In this document: piece by piece, positions 10,034 through 19,757 of the stretch
How positions within the stretch are numbered: position 1 is the stretch's first letter
Layout of the letters: the number at the start of each line of letters is the position of its first letter
Origin: Saprospiraceae bacterium
Lineage (GTDB): Bacteria; Bacteroidota; Bacteroidia; Chitinophagales; Saprospiraceae
NCBI GenBank assembly: GCA_028282725.1
Contig: JANQHF010000115.1
Span: forward strand, 21,527-85,526
Direction: 5' to 3'
Length of the DNA stretch: 64,000 nt
Notes under the pieces: model-generated
What the model was told of the DNA's origin: nothing
Database searches by the model: none
The model's input: the letters and a program-made list of their open reading frames with translations, nothing else
Made by a program: the position numbers and the translations under genes

Positions 10034-10678
10034 TCAATATTCAATTACCAACGGCAATTCCCTGAATTCCACAACCTTTCCTTGCCTTGCCCGATCAAAT
10101 GTAAGCGTCAAACTATGATGTACGTCCTTCTGAAAACGGATATTGGATGAGCTGGTGATGATTTCCGTAAACCGGCTTAGAAAGTCAGGACTTGGAATAC
10201 CAAAGGTCACTTTTGTCAACCTTTCAATGCCTGACGGATGATGTTTAGGTTCCTGAGCTGTATGCTCCAGGGTAGAGGGCAGACGACATGTCCAGGGCAA
10301 GTAAGGATGCTCTTTGTTTGTGATGATGTCGAATGAATGGCCATTAGGTAAATAGTCAGGTTGATATTTCAAACAACCTTCAAATAATTTATCGGTATCA
10401 GTCGTATGTACCAAACAAAGTCCGAAAGGTGAGGACCCATTGATTTGATGATTGGCTCGCTCCCATAATTTGGTCGGTGCCGTGGTTGGACTTTTGATTT
10501 CACTTCTATTATACACCCATGCAATTTCCAGGAAGAAGTTTTGAAAATAGAATTTCCGGTTTCTGGTTCCCTGTCCGGGATGGATTCGACTACTCCCTTC
10601 TGTCAATCCGAAATGGATGAGTTCGTCGGCTTCTTTTCCTTGATGATTGGAAAATATGAAGATGTGGTCGGTTTGCAT
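10034..10678 (-). CDS. glyoxalase-like (VOC-fold) domain protein
   Basis: A 214-aa protein beginning MQTDHIFIFSNHQGKEADEL and continuing HFGLTEGSSRIHPGQGTRNRKF and FFLEIAWVYN, the pattern of the PF13468-type glyoxalase-like family (beta-alpha-beta-beta-beta with His, and Glu from LEIAW). The second half contains a conserved SFDIITNKEHPYLPW segment. Glyoxalase/VOC folds bind metal and act on small molecules, but no substrate can be inferred. It lies at the edge of the repeat cluster, facing sdaA, and 84 bases downstream of the nuclease gene on the same strand. Confidence 0.65.
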   Translation of the reverse strand: MQTDHIFIFSNHQGKEADELIHFGLTEGSSRIHPGQGTRNRKFYFQNFFLEIAWVYNRSEIKSPTTAPTKLWERANHQINGSSPFGLCLVHTTDTDKLFEGCLKYQPDYLPNGHSFDIITNKEHPYLPWTCRLPSTLEHTAQEPKHHPSGIERLTKVTFGIPSPDFLSRFTEIITSSSNIRFQKDVHHSLTLTFDRARQGKVVEFRELPLVIEY

Positions 10679-10762
10679 TGGGTTTGTGTTGGGAGTAACT
10701 TTGAATGATATACGACTGTGCGATGTATGTCCTCATAACCACTGTTGCCGATCTTGATTTAA

Positions 10763-12607
10763 TTACCCGATAGCTTTGATAATTCTCTGTTCGTTTATAA
10801 TTACATCTTTCATTAATAACATATGAGGGAACTCTTTTAATTTTCTATTCCCCTTAAAAGCATTAAGAATGTCGATTAAGGACTCAGCCCGAATTAAACT
10901 TAAGTTTAAAACATAATCTTTTTCAGTTTCATTGATAAAGTCATCGCTAAATTCAGGTGCTATCAATAATGTCTTTACTACATGGAAATCTTCCTTTTCC
11001 AAAAGTTGTTTATAGGCGTTTATTTGTCGGAATACTGAGCTGAACTTGTTATAGCCGCTTTCTTTGACTGTCTTACATTCAATTACTATTACTTCTTTGT
11101 CAGCAACTTTTAATAAAATGTCTACTTTATTTTTAGTGGTATTAATCGATTTTCGTAATTGCTCATCTACGTTGAGTCCTAAATCAAAAAATATTTTCTT
11201 TGTTAATTCTTCAAACTTGTTTCCAATGTCTACTTCCTTTATCCTAATTCCATTTTCCTTAAGCTTAATGAGATTTCTAAATGCTATATCTACATAGTTT
11301 TCAAGTTCAATATTCTTGGAATCCTTATAACTGTTTAAGATATTTAGAACTTCATTGCCTCTTATAGACACATCGAATTTTTCACAAAATTTTTTGAGTT
11401 CTGATTCTTCAAATATTTCCAACACGTCTCTCGGTTTAATGTTGTAGTCTAGTAATAAACTTGGATTTGAAACTTCTTCTTTTTGAAGCTCAAATTCATT
11501 TCTAAGTACAGAGTTTGTCCTTTTGAGGACAATACTGAGGTCTTCAAGTAATCTCTCGTAACCATCAATTGATATGCCAACTTTTTCATCTTTTTCTATT
11601 TCATTAAAGTATGCAACAAGATTGTCTATCTTTAAGTCAATTGTTGTTCCTTTTAGATGTGTAATATTTAAGCCTTTTTCAACCAAGTTGTTTATCCGTT
11701 CCTTCTTCTTTGTAAGGTTAGTGCCATCTTTATGAATATCAAATTTCAGTATATTGCGAATTCCGATACCTTCATTTATGATAGCTCTGATTTTATCTCT
11801 CTTTTCTAGTCTTCGATTAATTCCATGTTTTTTAGCGATGAGATTTAGTTCAGGATCTCTAATCAATCGAAGTATTCTTTTCAAATATTTATCAGCAACT
11901 TCTTTGTTTCGATACCTTCTTAATAGTCTAACAAATTCATCTGGTACGTAGATCGTTAAGTTCTTTTTTGAGTATAATATTATTCCGGACGATTTTAAGA
12001 GCTCGATAATTTCTTCGAGTTGTAAAGTTTTAAGAGGTAGTACTGAATAATTTAGAAGCTTAATTTCTTCTTGTGATAGGTCGAAATTATGTGCCAATAA
12101 ATTCAAAATAGACTTTTCATCTACTGTAATCTTTGACTCTTGATTATTGTCTTTATCATTGTTATATGCAACATCTACACAATTACGATAAATGATGAAA
12201 TCTCTCATTCTTGTATCTACTTCTGTTAAATCTTTACCCGCTATTTCAGATTTTAGAGTTCTAAGTTTTGATTTAATGTTTCGAATTTCCTTTTCGTATA
12301 GTTTTCCCAACCATTCTCTTGACATAATACAGTTTCCGTCTCTAATTAGTATGTCAATCAATATATCTAATTGAGATACTGATTGACTTAACTCGGTTTC
12401 GAGGTATACATAGTATTCGGTACTTATTAATGAGAATACTTTGCTGAATAGATGACTATCAAGATTCTTTAAATTGAAGTCAGAACTCAATAATTTATCA
12501 ACTTCTCGATAATTTTTAGGTCTCTCCGATATTATTTTGACTACAATCTTAGCAAAAGAAGTTTTCTCAATTGTGTTTAGTTTGTCTAGGATCTTTTCAA
12601 GTTTCAT
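10763..12607 (-). CDS. PD-(D/E)XK nuclease-like protein with long uncharacterised N-terminal region
   Basis: A 614-aa protein visibly AT-richer than its neighbours, with many Lys, Ile and Asn codons. The last 150 residues form a restriction-endonuclease-like fold: GNKFEELTKKIF (Glu about 466), VDILLK (Asp about 496) and VIVIECKTVK (Glu 510, Lys 512), then a helix with FRQINAYKQLL typical of Mrr/REase-like cores. The first about 450 residues are helical and match nothing I recognise. There is no methyltransferase, helicase or specificity subunit beside it. Base composition and solitary context suggest horizontal acquisition. A defence role is inference; DNA repair or a mobile-element remnant are alternatives. 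Confidence 0.65.
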   Translation of the reverse strand: MKLEKILDKLNTIEKTSFAKIVVKIISERPKNYREVDKLLSSDFNLKNLDSHLFSKVFSLISTEYYVYLETELSQSVSQLDILIDILIRDGNCIMSREWLGKLYEKEIRNIKSKLRTLKSEIAGKDLTEVDTRMRDFIIYRNCVDVAYNNDKDNNQESKITVDEKSILNLLAHNFDLSQEEIKLLNYSVLPLKTLQLEEIIELLKSSGIILYSKKNLTIYVPDEFVRLLRRYRNKEVADKYLKRILRLIRDPELNLIAKKHGINRRLEKRDKIRAIINEGIGIRNILKFDIHKDGTNLTKKKERINNLVEKGLNITHLKGTTIDLKIDNLVAYFNEIEKDEKVGISIDGYERLLEDLSIVLKRTNSVLRNEFELQKEEVSNPSLLLDYNIKPRDVLEIFEESELKKFCEKFDVSIRGNEVLNILNSYKDSKNIELENYVDIAFRNLIKLKENGIRIKEVDIGNKFEELTKKIFFDLGLNVDEQLRKSINTTKNKVDILLKVADKEVIVIECKTVKESGYNKFSSVFRQINAYKQLLEKEDFHVVKTLLIAPEFSDDFINETEKDYVLNLSLIRAESLIDILNAFKGNRKLKEFPHMLLMKDVIINEQRIIKAIG

Positions 12608-12845
12608 TTATGTTGCTTTTTCATTTCTCATGATCTGTAACTTGTCAATATAAGTGCCTTTTGTCGCTTTATTTATACATTAGGCCCTCACTGATGTGTA
12701 ATCGACTCTTGCTTTACATATCCCATGCTCATTTACAACCCACGTTATTCTTAAATTATCTATTCGGAGAGAATAGTAAGTTAGAAAGGATGAAGGAAAT
12801 AACCAAACCGGCAGGCTCTTTGAGTGGGAGACTACCGGTATTGGA

Positions 12846-12879
12846 AACGACCGCTTCGCTCTGAGCGAAAACGGTCGTT
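12846..12879. terminator. strong stem-loop downstream of the decarboxylase gene
   Basis: AACGACCG (12846-12853) pairs with CGGTCGTT (12872-12879), and inside it TTCGCT (12855-12860) pairs with AGCGAA (12864-12869), leaving a three-base loop. It lies only four bases beyond the stop of the minus-strand decarboxylase gene. It has no clear U-tract on that side, so it may be a non-canonical terminator or a 3'-end stabiliser. Confidence 0.55.
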
Positions 12880-12882
12880 ATA

Positions 12883-14235
12883 CTACTTCGGCTTGGCAAT
12901 TATGGTGCCCATAGGCGTGGGCTTTGGGTCATTGCGATGCTGTACAGCATCGATTGCCCATTTTTCAAGGGTCACCTTGTCCTTCTGGAAAAGCATCATG
13001 TGCGTCGAACCGCCAAACTCAAAATGTCCGATTTCAGCGCCTCGCTTAATCGGTACCGGATCATCCCCTTCATTTACGATATATTCCGAATTAATGACAC
13101 ATGTGGAGACCTCTACCATGCCAATACAAATAAGGCCTACGTATCCGCATTGCTCGTGCTCAAAAATAAAGATAGCACGAGCAGCTACGTGACCGAGATA
13201 AGGTTGCGACTCCGTACCTTCCCATGTGCCCTGGTTTTCACCCTGGCCCGGTCGTTGCGCAAAATAGGTGCCCGGCTGCACCCATGAGCAAACGATATGG
13301 CCATCAAGTGGTGCATTCCAGCGGTGATAGTGCGTTGCAGAAAGAAATCCCTGATAAATTTGACCACCCCCGAACAGCTTAGCCCATTGTCTTTCACCTG
13401 CAAAAAGGTCCAATAGCGAGTAGTTGACGTCTTTGATCCAAAACTCTGTTTCAAGCGCTACGTTATTTGAATACTGCCACGGTGTTGTTTCACAACCGAT
13501 ATCTACCACTTCCGGTGGTCCCTGGAATGGGCGCGCTCCCGGTACGAACTTCCGGATGAAGAAAGAGTTCCAGGAGTCATATCCATATGCGGGTTGGCTC
13601 GTATCCTTCTCCATCTGATCCCAGACACCGGCCGCCCAGGCAGCCTTGGATATCCAGGAACCCGGTTTTTCCGGATCGTTGATGTCGAGTTTGTCAAGGG
13701 ACGGGCTGCTCTTTAGGAAGGTATTCCACGCATCCAGTACTTTCTTAAATTGACCATTGAAAGTCGTATCGTGAAAGAGGGCAAGTCCTGCTTCAGTAGC
13801 CATTGAAACGGCCAGCAAGCCGTTCAGGGGAGTACCGACCATGGCCGTCTCGTTGAATGAAGGAGAGGTCGTTATGATTTCATTGATGACCTCAAACAGA
13901 TGATCGTAACCTTCCAGCCAAATGACATCTCCATCAGCCTGGATCTCTTGCCTCGTTTTCTCATCCAGGCTTTTGACAAAATCATTTGATTGTTCGATCA
14001 TCAAATTGACCCACATGCGATATACGCTGTGATGGGTGATCCAATTCTTAAAGTCCTGCATTTCCGGTATCATCGGGGTGAGGGTACCGTCTAACTTCTT
14101 TTGTGCAATATGTTTGCGCAGTGGGATCAAATAGTTGGCAGTGGCCCATACACGGTTGGGCACCCAAAAGCCCATCTGGATGGGATCGGCATTTTCGAGG
14201 GTGAGCAACCCGGAAGTTTGTGTTGAAGAATCCAT
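12883..14235 (-). CDS. PsiD-like phosphatidylserine-decarboxylase-family enzyme
   Basis: A 450-aa protein from the ATG at 14235 (a GTG at 14277 would add 14 residues; the ATG has the better leader). The first half matches the N-terminal domain found with PSD-like decarboxylases. The second half has FLSATHYHRWNAPLDG, PGTYFAQ, AARAIFIFE, GMVEVSTC and the self-cleavage site EIGHFEFGGSTHMM, where the Ser (about residue 410) would become the pyruvoyl cofactor. These blocks, including TAYHRWHAP-like and FGGSS-like motifs, match my recollection of fungal PsiD (L-tryptophan decarboxylase) more than housekeeping phosphatidylserine decarboxylase, and no membrane helix is present. A soluble amino acid decarboxylase is therefore likely; the substrate is unproven. 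Confidence 0.75.
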   Translation of the reverse strand: MDSSTQTSGLLTLENADPIQMGFWVPNRVWATANYLIPLRKHIAQKKLDGTLTPMIPEMQDFKNWITHHSVYRMWVNLMIEQSNDFVKSLDEKTRQEIQADGDVIWLEGYDHLFEVINEIITTSPSFNETAMVGTPLNGLLAVSMATEAGLALFHDTTFNGQFKKVLDAWNTFLKSSPSLDKLDINDPEKPGSWISKAAWAAGVWDQMEKDTSQPAYGYDSWNSFFIRKFVPGARPFQGPPEVVDIGCETTPWQYSNNVALETEFWIKDVNYSLLDLFAGERQWAKLFGGGQIYQGFLSATHYHRWNAPLDGHIVCSWVQPGTYFAQRPGQGENQGTWEGTESQPYLGHVAARAIFIFEHEQCGYVGLICIGMVEVSTCVINSEYIVNEGDDPVPIKRGAEIGHFEFGGSTHMMLFQKDKVTLEKWAIDAVQHRNDPKPTPMGTIIAKPK

Positions 14236-14277
14236 GAAAAATATTTTTGGTTGAATAAATGGTTTACCCTTAATCAC

Positions 14278-14910
14278 GTACCTGCCTGAAATAGTGAACC
14301 GAGGAACAGCTAAATGCCGCTTGTCCTCATTTGACCACCACAGTGCCGCTGTGCTCTTCTTTCACAAAGATTCATTCAGGGCATACGGTACATGCTTATT
14401 TCACAGAGGGGATATTTTGAATAATGATCTTAATTCGGAGAGATTAGAAAAGTAGCAAAACTTGCGATCATTTCAAAATATTGACTTAAAAAATTGAATG
14501 GTATTGCGAATTCGTCAGCCGATATTGCCAAATAGTCAATGAAGAGGCTTGTCGATTGCTAAATAGCATGCATTGAACTTTTACAGACAGTATTGCATCT
14601 CGCCAAATGGGATCAGGACTCAACTTTGTAAACTGAAGCTGCCATGGCCGCAGACAGACGGGGCCAAAGTCCCAACAATACGATATGGTGTCTCTAGTCT
14701 TCATCTCACAGGACATTACTTCTATATTACTGTTCATCCCTAAAGGCCCCGGATCAATCATTGAAGGAATTTGATGCATTGACAGAAGGTCGTCATACTG
14801 GGTTAAAATGTCTAAATTGGACGACTCATGATGTCTTGGTTATCTGCTAGGCTTACCCTCCTTTTACAAGATGTCATATATCATTGTAAAAATCTTCAAG
14901 TAATTGAAAA
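14278..14910. other. 633-base gap without a supported gene
   Basis: Both strands were read. A 97-codon minus-strand frame at 14486-14779 has no recognisable family, poor composition and no leader, so it is not called. The plus strand holds short fragments interrupted by stops that look loosely coding but match nothing. No repeat of the R1/R2 type is present. The right end probably holds the promoter of the 993-aa gene, but no clear TAnnTTTG box was found. Confidence 0.5.
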
Positions 14911-17892
14911 ATGGAAGAGATATTTCGATTCATGGTGGTGAAAGCACCGGATGTAAATAATTTGGGTGAAACAATCACTCTTCACGATCCGGCTGACGAG
15001 CCCGAAGGTCAAAGACTCGAAGAGATCGCAGATACAGGAAAGATAATTACAGATCCAGGTGAATCCACATTTGGTCAGAGGCTCTTATCATTCCGCAACC
15101 ATGCAATGGAACAACCTGTTGAACTTCTTGATCCCTCCAATCTCATAAAATCCAGATTTGGCCTGTCTGCCAAAGATTTGACAGACCGTGATGATTGGAA
15201 AATTGAAATGAAAAAACTCGAATACGGTTTATTAGCTGGAAAATTCCTCGGAGGAAAGGCACGCATGCACATACAGCAGACAGGTGAAGTACTTCTTGCT
15301 GGCAAGGCTATTGAATATGTAGTTAAATCAGAAGATGTGTCATCAGAACAGTTCATCAGGAAGTTGAATGCTTCATTCATTATTCCTTCTTCCATGCAAA
15401 AATCCGCTAGAGATAATTCTGAGACAGCTGAGATCGAACGTAAGTCTGACTTTCAGAAAAAGAAAAGTAAAGCCTTCGAACAAGCCAAATCTTTGTTGAT
15501 ATCCAAGAAAGAACTCAACCGTGCATTCGATCATTTATCCACAGTACCTCATTCACATTTAAGAACTTCTTCGGAAGAACAGAATGAAACTATTCAAAAC
15601 AACGAAAATTCAACTCAAAGTCCTGGCATTGTCAGAAGGGTTTTTCGCTCGATTGGTATTATAAGAGAGGACGATTTGAACACACAGGTGATGCAGCCTG
15701 GTACACCGTCTCAGCGAGATAATAGGGTGATGCTTACGGAAGAAGGGATCAATACCATACCGGAAAGCACGATGGAAGTATTAACTAAAACCGGCATTGA
15801 TCCAGGGAAAACGGCAATTGAAGAAATTACGAGTAGAATATCCAATCAACAAAAACGAATAAACAATGAGGTCTCGATGTTATTGCGGCCATTCACTGCT
15901 AACACATATAATTTGGCAGTGGGCAAGCAATCGATCATGTTGTCTGTCCCTAATATGAAACCCAGTAGCTCTGTAATGGCTCCGCTGTATGATGTGATGA
16001 ACGAAGCCAATTGGCACAATCCTCCCGATGAATGGTTGCCTGAACCTGAATCAGGCCCGGACCCCCGGGTAGATTGTACTCCGAGCAACCTGATTCCTTC
16101 CGGCATAGGAAGATTATTGGTCATTCGACAACAATTGGTCCGGTATGAACGTAGAGACATATCTCATGTCGAGAATGTACTCGAGCGTGAGCACCGTACC
16201 CGGGACCATAACCGGCGGATTACAACGGAAGAAGTTTTTGTTCGTGAAGTGGAAACCGAAATAACAGAGGAACGAAATCTCCAAAGTACAGATCGGTTCC
16301 AACTTGCTTCGGAATCGTCCAAGGCGATCAACGATCAAATGGAATCGAAAGGAGAGCTCAGCGTCAGTGGAAAATATGGACCAACTGTTGAGTTCGAAGC
16401 AAACACAAGTGTTGTAATCAATAATTCAACTCAGCGAAGTGACAGGGTTGCCCAGGAATTTGCGCAGGAGGTAATTGAGCATGCTGTAAATCGTATATCA
16501 GAACGTGTCAGAGAAGAGCGAACGCTGCGCATCGTGGAGGAGTTCGAAGAACGGAATCATCACGGATTTATCAACGAAAGTGGTGAAAAGATTATTGGGA
16601 TCTACCAATGGTTAGAAAAGATTTATGAGGCCCAAATCTATGACTATGGGCAGCGAACACTTTACGACCTCATTGTGCCGGAACCGGCTGCCTTCTATAT
16701 TGCTGCCTTCCAATCTCAAAATGGCAACACGAAAGCAAGACTTGTCAAACCGAGGGAATTTAATGTTCCACCCATGTCCATTACAGAAGACAAGTACGAC
16801 GATTATATAGCCGAATATGGGGCAACCGATGTATCCCCTCCGCCAAAGCTCTATACCACTGTTGCTCATAGCTTTAATTCTGCCAGAGAGCAAGAATGGG
16901 AAGAAGCACGAATAGTGCAGAGTGCAGATATTTCCATTCCTTCCGGATATGAAGTGATCAAAGGCTGGATTAACGTTCAGTTTACGGGAAATAAAGATGT
17001 AAAATCTTCTGTGGACATATTTCTGGGCAGGAAAAAACACTATTTTGATTTTTCGAAATCTTCGCACAGATCGTTTAATATGCCCAGTGAATCGGGAAAA
17101 ATTCCCACGGGTTTACATGCATATAAGGTGAGTTCTGTCACAGCTACTATTGAATTGCTTTGTCGTCGGACCGCAACTACAATGAATCAATGGCGTCTCG
17201 ATACGCATGAACGGATAGTAACGGCCTACCAACAGCGACTTTCAGAATACAATGCTGAACAAGACAGGCTTGCATTTGAAGTGGGAGAACAGATCAGGGG
17301 GCAGAGTCCTGCTGCCAACAGAAAATTGGAAGCAATTGAGTTAAAACGAGCGGCCATTTCTTTGATGACAAACGGACGGGTACTTTACGATGCTATTGAT
17401 TTGGACAGTGACAACATACCTTTCGTTGATACGACTGCAGCTCGAGAGGCTGAACCAGTCATTCGCTTCCTCGAACAGGCATTTGAGTGGGAGAACTTGA
17501 ATTATTTGTTCTATCCTTATTTCTGGGGTCGAAAAGAGCCTTACTGGAAACAAAAAGTATTGTATGAGGATGTGGACCCTGCCTTTGCCAATTTTATTAA
17601 GGCGGGAGCTTCAAAGGTGCAATTAGCAGTGAGACCGGGATTTGAAAATGCTGTCGATCATTTCATGAAGACATGCGAACCTTGGAATGGGGGAGAATTG
17701 CCCACTATAACGGATGATACCTTCGTAGCTTTTATTGATGAACAAAAAAGTCAATTAGGCGCACCAGGAAATGAAGTCCCTGTAGGTGCCCCATGGGAAG
17801 TGAGAATACCGACCAACCTTGTAATCTTGAAATCCAACAGTGATTTACCCAAATGGCGTAAGGAAGGGCAAAATTGGGTAGAGGATGACTAG
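14911..17892 (+). CDS. large 993-aa protein of unknown function
   Basis: No signal peptide or membrane helix is seen, so it is probably cytoplasmic. Residues about 180-270 are polar and low in structure. From about 405 a strongly charged, helix-forming stretch starts with DISHVENVLEREHRTR and continues to about 555, with SGKYGPTVEFEANTS in the middle. Then come GIYQWLEKIYEAQIYDYGQR (about 563) and IVPEPAAFYIAAF. The C-terminal part has a second helical stretch (about 765-820), FLEQAFEWENLNYLFYPYFW (about 853-872) and PVGAPWEVRIPTNLVIL. From memory similar blocks occur in large uncharacterised proteins of other bacteria; no function is known to me. The next gene follows 49 bases later. Confidence 0.7.
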   Translation: MEEIFRFMVVKAPDVNNLGETITLHDPADEPEGQRLEEIADTGKIITDPGESTFGQRLLSFRNHAMEQPVELLDPSNLIKSRFGLSAKDLTDRDDWKIEMKKLEYGLLAGKFLGGKARMHIQQTGEVLLAGKAIEYVVKSEDVSSEQFIRKLNASFIIPSSMQKSARDNSETAEIERKSDFQKKKSKAFEQAKSLLISKKELNRAFDHLSTVPHSHLRTSSEEQNETIQNNENSTQSPGIVRRVFRSIGIIREDDLNTQVMQPGTPSQRDNRVMLTEEGINTIPESTMEVLTKTGIDPGKTAIEEITSRISNQQKRINNEVSMLLRPFTANTYNLAVGKQSIMLSVPNMKPSSSVMAPLYDVMNEANWHNPPDEWLPEPESGPDPRVDCTPSNLIPSGIGRLLVIRQQLVRYERRDISHVENVLEREHRTRDHNRRITTEEVFVREVETEITEERNLQSTDRFQLASESSKAINDQMESKGELSVSGKYGPTVEFEANTSVVINNSTQRSDRVAQEFAQEVIEHAVNRISERVREERTLRIVEEFEERNHHGFINESGEKIIGIYQWLEKIYEAQIYDYGQRTLYDLIVPEPAAFYIAAFQSQNGNTKARLVKPREFNVPPMSITEDKYDDYIAEYGATDVSPPPKLYTTVAHSFNSAREQEWEEARIVQSADISIPSGYEVIKGWINVQFTGNKDVKSSVDIFLGRKKHYFDFSKSSHRSFNMPSESGKIPTGLHAYKVSSVTATIELLCRRTATTMNQWRLDTHERIVTAYQQRLSEYNAEQDRLAFEVGEQIRGQSPAANRKLEAIELKRAAISLMTNGRVLYDAIDLDSDNIPFVDTTAAREAEPVIRFLEQAFEWENLNYLFYPYFWGRKEPYWKQKVLYEDVDPAFANFIKAGASKVQLAVRPGFENAVDHFMKTCEPWNGGELPTITDDTFVAFIDEQKSQLGAPGNEVPVGAPWEVRIPTNLVILKSNSDLPKWRKEGQNWVEDD

Positions 17893-17941
17893 GTATTCGA
17901 TCCACCATCTCCAATATGGCTTTATTGCTGAGTAAGAGAAT

Positions 17942-19084
17942 ATGACTGCAACATTCAGGTTAGAAGGAAAGGATGTTCTTGATGTATCTGTAAGAAGGTA
18001 TAACAGGACTCGAGAAGCCTTTACCATTAAAGTCGGCAAGGAAAAAACTCCTCCTGGACAAAGTACAAGAACATTTGTAGGATACCCGACGATATTTCAT
18101 GCTCTCGCTGTGGCAAGCCAATTGACAACGGTCGGTCTTATCATTCAGTTTTATCGAACAGGCAAGTCCAAAACAAAAATGACGGGAGCACGTGGTACCG
18201 ACCTGATCGGAAGATTTCATGTATTCAACAGCAATCAGAAAAAACATAGCGTCCAGCCGAATTATGATTCAATCTTAATGGAACCACGTAGATTACCTTT
18301 TCTCTCGATAAGGGTTGCCAATATGGTGAGACCCATATCTACTAAGAGTTGGATCGAAAGGCAGAAGAGGATAAAAAACGATGAAGATCGCGTCCTTATG
18401 ATACGAGACTTTATGAGCCTGGAATCCCGGGAAATTAACATCATGCGTTCAACGGACATGGCCAAAATCGGTGTTATTAACTATGATCCATTACTTACAA
18501 GGGCTAATGGAGAAGGCGGAATTGTTGAGTTACCTTGTTCCAATAAAAAGAGTGCCTTGCCAGACCCGACTATGTCTATTGGTCCAAAGGCATTTAATAC
18601 TAATACTCCAATAACTGCAATGATGACGATCATTCATGAGGCCACTCATGTTCTTCAAGCAGTGCGCACCATCGCCCTGGTAAGATTATGGAGAGAGACT
18701 GATGACAAGAATTTTTCCTATTGGCTACAAAAATCATGGGACAATAAAGAGATATCCTTTGAGGACTTTCAGTTAGCAGAAGAGCAATGTAAGGGAGGAA
18801 ACAGCACGCATCAGATACTAGCTATTTTGGAGGCTTTTACATTTGGTTATCATAATCTTTCCAAAGCCATGTTAGGAAAGAATGGAGTGATATGGCATCA
18901 ATTATACTTATTCAATTTGTATTGGACAGGCATTCATAGAGATATTGCATCGAGTATCATCAGTCGTCTCAAATATTATATAAATGCACTTGATAGAGAT
19001 CACCAGCGTGCTTTAAAAGATCAATTAGTAGTAAGGAAAAATCGAAATGAAAGATTTGCCGAAGCTTTATTGGAAAAGTTGTGA
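17942..19084 (+). CDS. putative zinc metallopeptidase (HEATH motif)
   Basis: A 380-aa protein without a signal peptide. Residues 227-241 read MMTIIHEATHVLQAV, a HExxH zinc motif (His232, Glu233, His236) in a hydrophobic helix. A Glu in ILEAFTFGYHN (about 297) could be the third ligand of a gluzincin-type site. The N-terminal 200 residues (DVLDVSVRRYNRTREAFTI and so on) are unrecognised. The motif resembles the HELTHVVQ-type motif of DUF4157 metallopeptidases found with contractile injection systems, but the rest does not match. It lies 49 bases behind the 993-aa gene and is probably co-transcribed. Catalysis is inference from the motif. Confidence 0.65.
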   Translation: MTATFRLEGKDVLDVSVRRYNRTREAFTIKVGKEKTPPGQSTRTFVGYPTIFHALAVASQLTTVGLIIQFYRTGKSKTKMTGARGTDLIGRFHVFNSNQKKHSVQPNYDSILMEPRRLPFLSIRVANMVRPISTKSWIERQKRIKNDEDRVLMIRDFMSLESREINIMRSTDMAKIGVINYDPLLTRANGEGGIVELPCSNKKSALPDPTMSIGPKAFNTNTPITAMMTIIHEATHVLQAVRTIALVRLWRETDDKNFSYWLQKSWDNKEISFEDFQLAEEQCKGGNSTHQILAILEAFTFGYHNLSKAMLGKNGVIWHQLYLFNLYWTGIHRDIASSIISRLKYYINALDRDHQRALKDQLVVRKNRNERFAEALLEKL

Positions 19085-19106
19085 AGCCTCGATAATCAGT
19101 CAACAA

Positions 19107-19745
19107 TTAAGCTTGAGCTTGTTTATACGAGGATGCTCTTTTGGAATGAAATTTCTTTGTTCCACCCTTCAACAACTCAACACCCGTAATGGCCGTCCAC
19201 CCGAATACGACTGCAAAGACCAATCGGTGGGTCATGGGCATAGACCAAAGATCTACCACCAAACCGGCAATTGCAGCCACCAGAATAATGGCACTGATAC
19301 TTGCTCTGCGCTGAATTGATCTTCCCAATCTTGGCTTATACGACAACCTGGCCAGTCCGAACATCCAGAATGCAAGACCAAGACAAATGGCTACGATGTG
19401 TGCTTTCGAAACAGCAGATGCTTCGTTCATTTTATCAACCGGGATTGCGGTGAATGCGAATCCCAATCCAAAAAGACTCAACAAAATGCCGGCAAGCCTG
19501 TCCTCCACGATGCGACCATACTGTATCCCGAAGAACATGAGCAGGATTCCAACCATGAAAAAACCAATGACATTCCACCATATTGCATTGGGCTCACCGA
19601 TTGCACCGAGATAACTTATGTAATCCTGAAAAAAATCAAATTCAGGATGGAGGGTGCCAAAGAGGAGCAAGGCTGCAGCAAAGAGCAGGACCGCCGAGAT
19701 GCCGGCTATCCCTGCTCTCCTGTTTATGGTAGGATCAATGGCCAC
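19107..19745 (-). CDS. DUF998 family membrane protein
   Basis: A 212-aa polytopic protein with about six hydrophobic helices. RAGIAGISAVLLFAAALLLF opens the first; FFQDYISYLGAIGEPNAIWW matches the conserved DUF998 loop, and FGLGFAFTAIPVDKMNEASA follows in the middle. DUF998 proteins are integral membrane proteins of unknown function with weak similarity to integral-membrane enzymes. It converges on the metallopeptidase gene and follows the SRPBCC gene on the same strand after 12 bases, so the two may be one transcript. Confidence 0.75.
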   Translation of the reverse strand: MAIDPTINRRAGIAGISAVLLFAAALLLFGTLHPEFDFFQDYISYLGAIGEPNAIWWNVIGFFMVGILLMFFGIQYGRIVEDRLAGILLSLFGLGFAFTAIPVDKMNEASAVSKAHIVAICLGLAFWMFGLARLSYKPRLGRSIQRRASISAIILVAAIAGLVVDLWSMPMTHRLVFAVVFGWTAITGVELLKGGTKKFHSKRASSYKQAQA

Positions 19746-19757
19746 TGCTTCTTATTT

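Noticed and set aside
12846..12879. Standard rho-independent terminator
   Set aside because: The stem is strong but no T-tract follows on either strand, so only a hairpin with possible terminator role is claimed.
14486..14779. 97-codon minus-strand reading frame as a gene
   Set aside because: No recognisable family, unusual composition and no leader; it lies in a gap with no other support.
14911..19084. Part of an extracellular contractile injection system
   Set aside because: The HEATH motif resembles eCIS-associated peptidases, but no sheath, tube, baseplate or spike genes occur nearby.
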